DNA of 64,000 nt. It comes from Prostheceraeus crozeri (taxonomy: Eukaryota > Platyhelminthes > Polycladida > Euryleptidae). Each line of letters starts with the position of its first letter. Position 1 is the stretch's first letter. Location of the stretch: positions 124,001 through 188,000 of the forward strand of contig CAJQUW010007461.1 of the NCBI GenBank assembly GCA_907163375.1. Reading direction: 5' to 3'. This document shows positions 40,301 through 50,027 of this stretch, one piece after another. The notes under the pieces were generated by a model, which did not search any database, was not told the origin of the DNA, and was given only the letters and a program-made list of their open reading frames with translations. A program made the translations under genes and the position numbers.

Positions 40301-41939
40301 TTGTGCTGTTGTAGTCTGCTAGTGAATCGTCGCATGTAACTTGCCGTGTAAGCGAAGAGGCAACTTACTTGACCGACACAATCCTCAAAGTAGAGAGTGT
40401 GTGTGGCGGAGGAAAACGCGCGAGATTTAGTGAAAGTTCACTCAGTTAACCCGTGTATGTGTGCCTTTATTCGTAATTGATCCATTTCTAAAATAAATTT
40501 TCAGTCGTTTAATGCATTTTCAAGTAATTTTTCTCGTGAATGCACTTCACCTGATTTCCGAATATTTTTTTGAAATTACCCGCTTAAAACAGCTGAAAAA
40601 AGTGAAGTATTTCCTTGAGTTCTGCTCAGTTTCTCGAACAGAATGCAGCATTGGTATATATTTATGCATCTGATTCGAACCTTGAATTTCATTTAGATCG
40701 TCTTATCTTTACATAAAGAAACGACAAACTGTTTTTTACTTTCAATTTCTATGCAACTTCTCGTGGCCATGAAATATGTTTTGTGAGAATTCAATGAAAG
40801 TTCTTTTGAATGAAGCCTTTTTAATAAGCTATTCGTAATATCAAATACCCGGCAAGATGTCTGTTGCAATATGACGCAAATGGAGTTGTACGAGGTTGGA
40901 TGTCAGATGTTGGGCTTAGTCGTTGACTTGGATGGGGTCTCCAATTTTTGTTAATTTAAAATGACGTATTTGACAAAAAACGGTTGTTTATTGTATTTTA
41001 CGGTCCAACTTTGAGGTTGATAGGTTGGCCTGATGGCTTTCTTAGCGATTCCCTTTCAGGTTTTCACTGACCATGCTATCAATCATTTGACAATATGAAA
41101 TCGTCAGAAATAGCTTGAATAGCGACTTTCAAGCTGCATTACAAATTCGTGTCTGACGAATGTCATTAAGAATTCAAAGATGATCGAGAGACTTGCTAAT
41201 CAATTCAAATGTGCCTAGTTAGTTTCTATTAGTTTTATAGCAAACAATTCCAATTAGTTTTTGTCTTCTTCACGAAGTTGTATTCAGTGACATGAATCAG
41301 TCACATTCATTTTTGACTGCAATATGCTCTAAGAGGGTCAATCTTCGCGAATCATGTCAACCACGAGTATAAAATACATTTACCACGAAAATTACAACAG
41401 GAAGGCATTAGGGTAGTCTCGAACCAGCGACGTTGGAGCTAGAGTACATGCAAGCACACCCTCTAACCACAAGGCCACCGAACCATCTGTTGAGAGCGTG
41501 AATTAGCCAGGAAGTCACTGCTTTAATGATGGCACGTGGAGGGCGCATGTTTATGCGTGTTAGTAGTTACCCAAGGCTTTGTTGTATATTTTCATCCTGT
41601 TTATTATGAGACTTAAAAGAAGGGTCCTGCGCAGCATGGTAATTGTTGAAAATAAAAAGGATCATTTTGCTAATTGAAGACATTCCCCAAGATTTCCCGG
41701 TTCTATCGTACATCTCAATTCTCCTGTGCAATTTTCGAACTTCAATATTGACATAAATTTCGCTTCCATCACTTCATTTTCGTGTTCTTTTCCAGACTTT
41801 TCTCTGGGTGCTCAATTCCGATGAAGAATTCGATGCTGCTTTCAAATTGGGAGTGGAAGGTGTGATGACCGACTACCCGACTCGTCTACGACACTATCTC
41901 GACACAAATTTCAACTCTGACATGACCAAAATTCGGTGA
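34337..41939 (+). CDS. GDPD1: Glycerophosphodiester phosphodiesterase (GDPD1/GDPD3-like, lysophospholipase D), last three exons
   Basis: Three exons splice in frame. Exon A is 34337-34405 (acceptor TATTTTCAG, donor GTGAGT), exon B is 34694-34745 (acceptor CTCTTGCAG, donor GTGAGT), and exon C is 41796-41939 (acceptor CTTTTCCAG, stop TGA at 41937-41939). Junction phases agree: A ends with two bases of a Leu codon that B completes, and B to C is phase 0. The product ends with LTMRPGLFRHLDKRGIS, then TFLWVLNSDEEF, then LGVEGVMTDYPTRLRHYL. This is the C-terminal end of the GDPD TIM-barrel as in animal GDPD1/GDPD3, ER-type membrane enzymes that hydrolyse lysophospholipids to lysophosphatidic acid or N-acylethanolamines. 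The N-terminal membrane segments and the catalytic His/Glu residues lie in exons not recognised in this window. Introns are 288 bp and 7050 bp; the large one holds several repeats. Family assignment is secure; GDPD1 versus GDPD3 is not resolved. Confidence 0.92.
35185..35330 (-). mobile_element. Penelope-like element terminal fragment with hammerhead-like motif
   Basis: On the minus strand, CTTGATGCTGTCTGTAGAGACGAAACGCGTCGGGC (here in two parts: CTTGATGCT then GTCT-GTAG-AGAC then GAAACGCGTCGGGC) spans about 35255-35290. It parallels the motif in the arms of the Penelope element at 56-58 kb, which reads CAGATGA, a stem, then GAAACGTCGGG. GTCT and AGAC form a perfect four-base stem II between a CUGAUGA-like box and GAAA. 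Hammerhead ribozymes are known in Penelope-like elements. No reverse transcriptase accompanies it, so it looks like a lone end. It lies in the large GDPD intron. Confidence 0.45.
37143..37755. repeat. 60-bp minisatellite, about 10 copies, with a 120-bp dimer
   Basis: GGGAGACGAGGTGGAGACTG, CCGTGAGCATCATTGGTCTCC and a variable piece repeat exactly every 60 bases. The variable piece is either ATGTTGTAGAGGATCC (type A) or TTGTTAGAGTGAGTCC (type B). A and B alternate in the middle, so 37381-37500 and 37501-37620 are a near-identical 120-bp dimer. Because 60 is divisible by three, any frame without a stop in one unit stays open throughout; this explains the overlapping frames on both strands (minus 37077-37760 and 37114-37614, plus 37234-37788) with 20-residue repeats. 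The region lies inside the 7-kb GDPD intron and is not called coding. Confidence 0.92.
37880..39492. mobile_element. 1.6-kb segment bounded by about 50-bp inverted repeats, probable non-autonomous DNA transposon
   Basis: The left arm (37880-37929) begins AATGGAAATTG and continues to CACACCCGGGGGAACTAAG and TTGGG. The right arm (39442-39492) is its reverse complement with a handful of differences, ending CAATTTCCATT. The interior (about 1.5 kb) is AT-rich with no recognisable transposase. No clear target-site duplication was seen, so the superfamily is not assigned. It sits in the GDPD intron. Confidence 0.65.
38106..38146 (+). repeat. About 40-bp direct repeat, copy 1
   Basis: CATAGATATCT, a short variable piece, then ACCTTCGTTGCAT and an A/G-rich end recur at 40192-40232 in the same orientation with about 80-85% identity. 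It could be a shared piece of a repeat family; copy 1 lies inside the inverted-repeat-bounded segment. Confidence 0.4.
40192..40232 (+). repeat. About 40-bp direct repeat, copy 2
   Basis: This is the partner of 38106-38146, with the same order of blocks (CATAGATATCT, then ACCTTCGTTGCAT). It lies outside the inverted-repeat-bounded segment. Nothing else is recognised in the GDPD intron between 39493 and 41395. Confidence 0.4.
41395..41490 (-). mobile_element. tRNA-derived SINE head
   Basis: On the minus strand an A-box-like TGGCCTTGTGGTTAGAGG (41460-41477) is followed by a B-box GGTTCGAGAC (41416-41425), the internal RNA polymerase III promoter of a tRNA. The ends (GGTTCGG and CTAATGCC) do not form an acceptor stem, so this is a tRNA-derived SINE or tRNA pseudogene rather than a working tRNA. 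It lies in the GDPD intron, antisense to the gene. Confidence 0.6.
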
Positions 41940-42810
41940 CATTTTTATCCTAGTCTAAATTTCTGAGGATTTCTCGCGATTTCTGTTTTTTGATGTTTTT
42001 GCTTCGTGACTTCCGTTTTTTAATTCATTCAGCGGTTCTCTTCAATATATTCTGATGATAATTTCAATTGTTTTTATTACCATTGCTGGGGAAGTTGTCA
42101 TAGCAAATACAGAGAAACAAGAAACCAGTTAACAACGCCTTGACACCGTGAGAAGAGGATATATTCCGTTACACCAACATGACGGATTGTAATTATTCCA
42201 ACGTCCTATTGTAAAGTACATCCACAAGCGTGGGTTTAAGTGATCCAAATTTGCAGATGAAATTAGTGAATTCAGAAGCCTCATCATTAACTTTCCTGTT
42301 GAATTACCTGGAAAGGTTAACTGAGGGAAGAGCTGGGGGAAATAGAATGTTGGATATAAATGCATTATGATGTAGAAAAAAAGACCTAAATTTGGGCGAA
42401 TGAATCCCCTGAATTAGAGAATATGATCAATTAAAAAAGTTTCATTTTAACCTCAGGCGAAGACTGTTGAAACTACATGGTTAGTATATTTTTAAACAAG
42501 AATTCGTCGGTAAAATCCACGCCCGTTTCACTGTCATCGGATGATGGGAAGAGCGATGTAGGATGAATGCCTATTAGCGAAATTCAAATGTAATCATAGG
42601 CTTGTCTGAAGATTAAAAGTGAAGATGTATCAAAAATGGATGTCTAGAAAGGCTCATAGGGAACTCAATAAAATGCACAACCGAATGTGAACGTCGCTCG
42701 CTAATATCAAAGGATTAGCTGTTGAAAAAGCGATTTTGTGGCTAAATTCATATTATGATCATTTTCGTGATAGAGCTATCGCAAGATGATGTTAAGCACT
42801 TGGTGACATA
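41940..42810 (+). other. Probable GDPD 3' untranslated region and downstream sequence
   Basis: T-rich sequence follows the GDPD stop codon. The first poly(A)-signal-like words on the plus strand are ATTAAA at 42430-42435 and AATAAA at 42667-42672; neither can be confirmed as the one used. A 78-codon minus-strand frame (42129-42365) matches nothing known. Confidence 0.35.
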
Positions 42811-43195
42811 CCACGCGTAATTGCGGAGCAACCCAAGCATCCGTGGTTAAGGACATTCTATTCTTCTACCCGCGTACATACGCGCTGCACTAAGAGTCAG
42901 AAATCACTTGATCTGATGCTGTTAAAACATGGGGAATGTTTATGAATACGCGCGGTCGAGCGTTTATAGTTTGCGCGTCGTCTACGGTTGCCTGTGTTGC
43001 CACTTGAACCACGAAGATGAACCGCTAAGCATGTTCTGTCTTCCCTGAGCATGAAATTGAGGTCCTATCACATTGTTTAGCCTCTGATACATGCAGGCAC
43101 ATGAGACGCAAAGTCTTTATAACAGGACTGCCGACATATGTTGCAGCAATGTTCCGCATAGCCACGGATGTTTAGGGTCGTGTAATTACGCGTGG
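42811..43195. mobile_element. Short inverted-repeat element (MITE-like), about 385 bp
   Basis: CCACGCGTAATT, a variable piece and CATCCGTGG at 42811-42850 are matched in reverse complement at 43161-43195 (CCACGGATG to ATTACGCGTGG), an imperfect inverted repeat of about 35 bp. The interior has no gene and several further GCGCG-rich words. No target duplication was found. Confidence 0.5.
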
Positions 43196-46100
43196 TTCCA
43201 CGCGTGAATTGCGCGTGATGGAGCGTGACATGTCATGTGAGTCTGTTATATTTTTTTCTTATGAATTCGTCTAAAATCCAAAACAGATGTGGCACGGCGA
43301 ATAAGCTGCTTACATACACTCGTTTTTGCTGACTTTTCGCCAACACACGAATGTGTTAGGGTAAAACCATCGCATATAACAACAGTTTCGGCAATTTTTG
43401 TCTTTTCAGTTTTTCAGCTTCGTTTTCTTTGAAAATTTGCAGTCAATTTTTCCACACCAAATGAATATTAGTAAAACTATTGTATTTGTATGTGTCTCTG
43501 ACCGATAATTTTGTGTTCTCGGTCAGGAGGACATTTTGTCCGTTTTACGAGATTTTGAAAATGATAATTAGTGTCTTATCAAAAGAAACCAAGATTACAT
43601 CATGATTCTTGACCATTCCGTGAGTTTTCATGAAATCATGATGAAAATGTGTTTTCAGCAATAAATTGACATTTTGAGAATAAGTCTAGCAGAAGGAATT
43701 CAAGACATTTTTTAAAACTCACAATTTTAAATTGTGATGTGATGATCCATGGTTGATTTTCCCTTTTTGGTGCAACAAGGAGACACATAAAAATGTGATT
43801 CGTTCTAATATAAAGAAAATAAAAAAATGATTTCTAAGTCGAGAAATGCATCGGTTAGAAGACCGATAAATGGTAACTGTCAGAAGACAATTTATGGAGG
43901 ACAAAGGCTAATAAAAAACATCCCAAACCAATGTAAATGCAATCTTGAATTGTAGTCTGTTTGAAAGTACGGCTCATGAGTTTTCACATGATACATAACT
44001 TTATATGTGTATAATTTAAGTCACACCGAAATTTCTTCCCGAAGATACAGTGCCTATGCTTGGGACAGACGAAGGCTTTTGGTACTTTTTCTGCCAATTG
44101 AGCTTTGAATATATCATGACCAAAAAGAGGAGATGCTAACGATCAAGATGAAAGAAAATATGGAAATCGGTTCAGAACTAAGGATTTTACAAACGAAAGA
44201 CACGTTTTTGATAAATGTCGTAGTATAAAATGGATTTAGGTACCCAGTTAGCTAATGGACATTGTGGTAACCAATTAGAAGTAAGTAGTAATGTTAATTG
44301 TTTGTTATCTTCATATGAAAATGCTTGTTCTGATCACTTAAAAAGGCTAAGTTTTTAAATTCACGAAAGCTTAAACTAAAAAGTGTATATTTTCCATGAA
44401 GTGTTGTTGTAGGTAATACTGTGAAATGCTTCAAATATTTGTTATTGTTGTTAATTCCTGCATGTCAGGAGATGTTATCCAGATTCTTTACATTCATTAT
44501 TATCGAAGACAGCCAATAATTTCCATTTGATCAGATAGATCTTTGATTTACAATATTTCTAATATCTTAAGCTTGTGAGATAATAAATGGGCCTAAGGCT
44601 TGAAATGAAGCATTTATTTTGGATTTGTTATGCCTCATGACACGAAAATGTTGAAAATTCGCTTCCTATTAGAGAGACTGCGGCTCCAATAAAGCTAGCA
44701 TTCTGATTGCGGCATTTTCAGTCGGAAAGCGTCCACTTAGTGGCCACAATTCGGGTAGAGATCGATTTGCACAGTTAAATCAAACAAGAAACCGAAGCTT
44801 GAGTGTCAGACGCAACATTGACATTGCAGCTGCATTGAGGTCGAAGTAGTCTCACGAGAGTAATAATCAGTTAATACTTCAAGAGCAAATAATAATGGAC
44901 ATAATATTAACCCGAATGCAATGTGCGTTATTAGTTGAAATTGTGTGGAACACGCAGAATCAAAAAGTTAATCAGCGTAGTCTGAATGGAAACTGATAGC
45001 TGACATTGCACGCTAAGTCAATCGAAATCAAGACGTTTTAAATAATTCTGGCTGAGGTAAAGCAAATTGGGATGGTTCAGTCAAAGTGTGTGAATCATAT
45101 GAAAAGGAGCAAGCATTTTTGTGACCCACCTAAACTAGCAGTCATGAGCAGCCACTGAGAGTATATGTGATAACTTCTGTGATCTCTGAGCGCATACCAT
45201 ATTGATATCATGTTGATAGACCTCGCGAAAAATCAAATGGGAGGAAACAAATCAAGATACTGTAACTACCGTATGTCACGTCACATAATCAGAGGTGAAA
45301 CACTTAGAAGTAAACAGAACATTTCACGGATTGTATTTGATGTACAAGTGCAGTAAACCTTCGGTTGCACTTCATCCAAAGGCCAATCAGCAAAACTTAT
45401 TTAGAAATGGGAGCGCCAGGAGTGAATAGTCACGACCGTCACGCTGCCCCTACACTATCAGCGGCTCATTTGAAGATTGAATTGACCCCCCCCCCCCACC
45501 AATGAGGTGTTTTGACAAGCGCGCCCCGATGGGGGATCAGCGCGCCCTGCTTATTTCCGAAGCTAAAGGTCCAAATTCAAAACAAAAGGCACCGAATGAA
45601 AGCTCTCATCATGGCGAGTCAGAATATCACCACTGTTTTCATATTCAAGGTCATTGTGGAGGTGAAATTTAAAGTCAAAAAGATGAGTGTTTTATTATGG
45701 CTATTATTTCTTGCCCTATCTCAGAGGCGATTTTGAATTCAAAACGTCGAAGTCTAAATATAAGCTTCAAAGGAATTGTCATTTTCTGTTCAAGTTGACA
45801 GGAGAACACTTTCTTTTATAAATTCGAATTGTTCTAATACTAATAAAGACACCTGAAAACATTCAAAGTGAAAATAGTGCAAAATTCGACAAATCTGTTG
45901 TACATTCAAATATTTGAAATCTCATTCTGACGAAAGTATTAAGCCGATGCTATACTAAATTGGACGAAAGCTGTGGAATACATATAAAATAAGTCATCTA
46001 AAATTTGGAGTTCGTACATTCATTCGTTCAGAAGCCAGATAAAATTTTGGGCAGCGGTGGGAGCTCACCCACCTCCCTCAGTGGAGCGTGGGCTCAGAGG

Positions 46101-46240
46101 ATGCAAGCGGTGTCATTAAATTTTGCACAAAGCAACTCAACGAAATTCATTACAAGCTCCATTGTATGTCAGAGTATTGTTTGGGTATTCTCAGAAACTT
46201 GAATCAATGCAGAAACTGCAAATCTTGAAGTCGGAAACTC
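43196..46240. other. No recognisable gene
   Basis: AT-rich sequence with scattered short frames that match no family I know, including 61 codons at 43719-43904 (minus) and 74 codons at 45512-45736 (plus). The only notable motif is a run of 12 Cs at 45486-45497 next to a GC-rich patch with GCGCGCC-like words to about 45550. Confidence 0.5.
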
Positions 46241-46299
46241 AGTGTTTTATCCAGCCCTGTTTTGGGGGAACTGCCCCCCCTCCTAAATGGCAGACCTCC

Positions 46300-46570
46300 C
46301 CCCTATGATGGAAGACATGACTTCCGGCAAATATATGGCATTGATGGGGTTCCCGATGCTGTTGGACATCGCAATGAGGGTTATATGTGCGCCTTTAGGA
46401 ACAGCATCCGTGGAAAGGAGTTCTCCCACTATGAATTGAGTCACAACTCGCTTAAGACAAAGGCTGTTGCCGCATCATATCCGCGATGCAATGTTGGTCA
46501 GCATTGTGGGATCCAAGATTGACGATTTCACGTCAACTGTGAAACTCTGGCATTCTATCAAGGCCAGATG
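46300..46570 (+). pseudogene. Possible degenerate PIF/Harbinger transposase fragment
   Basis: A plus-strand frame reads FRQIYGIDGVPDAVG, then NEGYMC and NSIRG, then AASYP. In Harbinger/HARBI1-type transposases the order F..I.GFP.VIG.IDGT, NE..YVCRK.FHSIN and VARYPGS is conserved, and the spacing here is similar. The DDE aspartate in IDGT is not visible, and the match is weak, so this is a tentative call. Confidence 0.3.
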
Positions 46571-46746
46571 ATTGCCAATTCCAGCCAGTAAACAATAACA
46601 CTTTATCTCATCATTCTTCCTGCGTTTTTGAAAAAAATGAGCTTTCAAGTACTGTACAATGCCTATTTTTCTACATTATGTAAAAGTACTAAGGAATTCG
46701 GGGAAAGTGTACATACGTAAATAACCATTGACCACCACCATTGACC

Positions 46747-46766
46747 ATACCGTACCGTACCGTACC
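46747..46766. repeat. Short CCGTA microsatellite
   Basis: ACCGT is repeated about four times in tandem between two copies of ACCATTGAC-like sequence. Minor feature. Confidence 0.7.
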
Positions 46767-47009
46767 ATTGACTTAGCACAAACTCGCGCAGGTGATGACC
46801 ATTTATCGCGTATGCGAGAAGATATTCATTACGAAAGGAGCATGGTTGGATAATTCGAATGTCAATGTTTGTTTTTTGTGCCATCATATTGCTCATTTAG
46901 TTGTTAATTAATGGTTTTGCAAATTCTAAAGAGGATCCCACACCCTTAGATGCACCTCTCAAGCGTAGAAGTCGGAGTGAATCATTTTCACATAATCGAT
47001 TCAAATAAT

Positions 47010-47089
47010 GTCAGTGGGCCACTTTAGATATGAGAAGCGGTGGCGGGCCACCCAAAATGTCCCGGTGGGCCACGCGTTGCCCACCACTG
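47010..47089 (-). mobile_element. hAT-type terminal inverted repeat fragment
   Basis: Read on the minus strand from 47089 the sequence begins CAGTGGTGGGCAACGCGTGG and continues with GGCCCACCGGGAC and GGCCCGCCACC. This CAGNGGTGGGCAA start followed by GGCC-rich words is characteristic of hAT (Charlie-like) termini. The partner end was not confidently found, so only one terminus is called. Confidence 0.55.
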
Positions 47090-47440
47090 CCGTAATGTAT
47101 TAATTAATTGTAGTCATCACTTCTGCGCCTTGAAAACGGAATCAGGATTAACCAATGTGAGATGCTGAGGGTTTCTTCTACCACACTGTCTATTGCATCA
47201 CGTATTCCTATAGAATTGAGTTTGACTATTTCTCTGTCACGTACGTGTAACGACTTCGAGCAATTCAATGTCAGTGCAAAGATATGCCAAAAAACTGCTT
47301 TTATATGATGAATATCTGATGCTACTAATATTACGTTTGGCACTGAAGTTTCTGTTTCTTATCTGAGTCAATATTATCCTAGAAATCAGAAACTTATACT
47401 TTTCATTAATATTCCCCGTTTTGGACACATAACCTCTGCG

Positions 47441-47542
47441 ATACGAGACCCGCATTGGCTTTCCATTCGGCAACGGATTGATCTGCGCCTATTGTCTCTC
47501 GTCTACAGATGTGTCAAGTATGAAAATCTGACAAAATATTAA
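47441..47542 (+). pseudogene. LINE open reading frame C-terminal fragment
   Basis: The plus-strand frame ending at a TAA reads DPHWLSIRQRIDLRLLSLVY and then RCVKYENL. HWLPxxxRIxxKxLxLxY is the well-known segment downstream of the reverse transcriptase in CR1/L2/Jockey-type LINEs. Only this tail is recognisable. It is not part of the LINE fragment at 51.5 kb, because that RT piece lies downstream in the same orientation, the wrong order for one copy. Confidence 0.65.
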
Positions 47543-48736
47543 CAGATGAAGAGGTGACGAAATATGACAGTAGTTCATGAACTGAATGATACTAAAACAT
47601 ATTCTGGCTCTCTGGAAGGAAAGGACGGAGATATAGAACAATCAATTTATTTCTGCTGCGAACATGTTTGCCAACTTTATGGCCTAACTCTAATCACATG
47701 CTCATCAAGACTAAAAAAAGTGAGCAAATATTCTTTTTTTCCGATTTTCGTTTGACTCATCTCTATTTCATGGGTCTGGAATACCGGGTCGGGAGGAGAA
47801 GCAGATTTTAGGCACAAAATCTGAAAGATCTCTGAGCTGGTATTCGCATGTCAATATGATTTGTACGAAAGCTTCATCAAGGCTCTATGTCCTACGTCAG
47901 TTGGATGACGCCTGTCCTACGCCTGTGGGTGATGTTTCCTCTAGCGATTGAATTTTGTACTTGAAGTATTTTTTATATTTGTATTGAGATGGTAATGTAT
48001 TTTGTACAATGGATCTTCACGTATAATCGATTGATAGCTTCCTTCCTTTTATGAAGTGAAGCTGGTGCTCTCGTTGTGCCTATACTTCGGCTGAGACTCG
48101 ATTTCGAGGAAAAACATGACATCAGAGAGTTATCACAACTGTTATCCGTCATTTTACTCTCACGAAATTTTCGAACCCTGTTACGCGTAAGCATTTTTAC
48201 ATGATTTGTTTGGCCCGTCTTTGCTCTATACATACGATGACGACGTTTTTCTTTCTCTCTGAATCCTTGTAAATCTTTATTTTTCGGCCGCTCAGGTAAC
48301 GCTTTTGTTTCTCAGCAGCTGTTAATGGCATGTTTGACAAATATTGAGTGAATGGACAATATGCACTTGACTCTTGATGGACGCAACGTCGAAAAATATT
48401 GAGTCATCAACCTTCCATGCGCGTAAGAATGTATCCTTGAGTTAAATATCTATAATTTGAAAATAGTTAAAGAATATCTAATTGACCAAAGCATTGGTTT
48501 CTATATATTATCTAGAAAAGTTTTTGACTTCCACAATTTTCTGGTACCCGGGTAATTTTGACTGAAAAATCTAAAAGATATTTATACTTTTTTAATATAG
48601 ATATCTACAATTTCACTCGTAAGTAGAACATCACAGAATTCTTAAAGAGAGAAGTGAGAAAAACATGATAGTCAATACAAATGACTAGAGAAACCAAACT
48701 ACATGTACAGGTAAACAGTCTTCATTGAGAAGCTCA
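47543..48736. other. No recognisable gene
   Basis: Sequence between the LINE tail and the Crypton-like ORF. An 86-codon minus frame (47973-48233) and a 63-codon plus frame (47564-47755) match nothing known. Confidence 0.45.
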
Positions 48737-49513
48737 CTAAAAATCCAGGGATGTTAGTGTTCCATCCGGTTTCTGGATGCTAATCCTTTTTGGAGTCAAC
48801 CCCAAATCCTTGCAAATTGAAGTTATGTCTGTTGATGCGTCATTCTGAGCGCGAAATTCAGAGGAAATCTCCTCCGAATGTGATGATCCTACACTGTTGG
48901 TAAGGACATGGGAAATCAATTTCATCTTTTTGGTAGTTGTGCTATTGTACACCTCGACACAATCTGATCGATGCCCGGTTGCTTTTTTGGCTAATTGTCT
49001 ATCACCTGTTGCTTCAATTATTCGGGTAGCACTTGTCTGACGTCCACTATGGTTGGTGAAATTCCCATCTTCTCCTGCTGCTTCCATCAATGCTCGGATT
49101 ATCATCGTGAGTGAGTTATGGCCCAAGGGAGAGTTGTTATACCATTTGTTGGAAGAGAAATTGGCTGCAGGCTGCAAAAACAGCGCTGACGTTGTGCAGA
49201 AACTTGGACGTCTTGAAATCAATTTTTGGTATAAATTTATGAGGCAGCGATCCGGTTTGTCAGCAAGCCAAACTTGCACAAGTTTAGGCTCTACATGGTG
49301 ATGATTCAGACCGTGGTTATTGGTTTTAGAATAGAGATCATCATATTCAAGGATTGCGGTATCATCAACAGTTTTCATCGAAATTGCACTTTGTTCTCCA
49401 ACAGTCAAATTTCGCAGTTCTTGACCACCACGCAAGCCACAGTTAATAGATAGCAGAAGCAGAACTGTACGATTAAGTTTTTTAGTATTTTCAGAACCGA
49501 GATATCCTCTCAT
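48737..49513 (-). CDS. Crypton-type tyrosine recombinase (DUF3504-like) C-terminal exon, 258 residues visible
   Basis: The protein carries the animal Crypton/DUF3504 pattern: NCGLRGGQELRNL (Arg28), NHSGRQTSATR (His155, Arg158), ATGHRSD (His181) and VEVYNS (Tyr189). These are the expected R, H-x-x-R, H and nucleophilic Tyr of tyrosine recombinases, which cut and rejoin DNA through a 3'-phosphotyrosine. The frame continues upstream of Met1 through STEQEEQLW, a segment also typical of this family, before an in-frame stop, so the true start is probably a splice acceptor just upstream and this is a last exon. A roughly 70-residue tail follows the catalytic Tyr. No stop interrupts the domain. The same domain occurs in host proteins derived from Cryptons (ZMYM2, QRICH1, KCTD1), so either a mobile copy or a domesticated gene is possible. 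Confidence 0.82.
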   Translation of the reverse strand: MRGYLGSENTKKLNRTVLLLLSINCGLRGGQELRNLTVGEQSAISMKTVDDTAILEYDDLYSKTNNHGLNHHHVEPKLVQVWLADKPDRCLINLYQKLISRRPSFCTTSALFLQPAANFSSNKWYNNSPLGHNSLTMIIRALMEAAGEDGNFTNHSGRQTSATRIIEATGDRQLAKKATGHRSDCVEVYNSTTTKKMKLISHVLTNSVGSSHSEEISSEFRAQNDASTDITSICKDLGLTPKRISIQKPDGTLTSLDF

Positions 49514-49741
49514 CCAAAGCTGTTCTTCTTGCTCGGTGGAAAAGTAGTGTTTTCATAGTAACGCTCGTTACATCAAAATTGATAACTTTCACAAGCATAT
49601 TTTCTGTAATGAACGGCTTATGTACAAATCGGTGATAGTTTCCGAGACAAGACACCTGTACCTTCTTCAACTATTACAGAAAAGGAAGAAAACATGAATT
49701 AATCAAATCAAGTTGTTATTGGAAACCCATCACAAACTATA

Positions 49742-50027
49742 CACTGTAAACTGTAGGGTACGAAATTTCGCTTGAATTAGGCACGAAATTTAGGCATCAA
49801 TTCTAACCAACACAAGGCACGAGTAGGCACGAAGTTCATGGTGGCGAGTTCGTGCTTATTCATTTTTCCTTCGATTTCATTGAATAAACAAATGTTTGGT
49901 TTGGTGCCTATTTAGTGCCTAGTATGGCGCCTACTGGTGCCTCGAAGCACTAGAAAGCGCTAACTGGGCACTAACTGGCACGAAATTTCGGCTTCGTGCC
50001 AAAGTTAGTGCCCTACAGTTTACAGTG
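49742..50027. mobile_element. 286-bp MITE with CACTGTAAACTGTAGGG terminal inverted repeats
   Basis: The ends are perfect 17-bp inverted repeats (CACTGTAAACTGTAGGG and its complement). The interior is dense in GGCACGA and TGCCTA-type words: GGCACGAA on the left half and TTCGTGCC on the right, so most of the element can fold back. CACTG ends are compatible with an EnSpm/CACTA-like MITE, but no clear target-site duplication is seen. It lies about 230 bp 5' of the Crypton-like frame. Confidence 0.75.

Noticed and set aside
41409-41490. A functional tRNA gene on the minus strand
   Set aside because: A and B boxes are present but the two ends do not pair into an acceptor stem, and no standard cloverleaf could be drawn by eye.
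46054-47089. A complete 1.0-kb hAT element starting at CAGCGGTGGG
   Set aside because: The left word matches only the first ten bases of the right terminus and the flanks show no 8-bp target duplication.
49053-49301. An 82-codon plus-strand ORF
   Set aside because: It is antisense to the Crypton-like recombinase and is a shadow of that frame.
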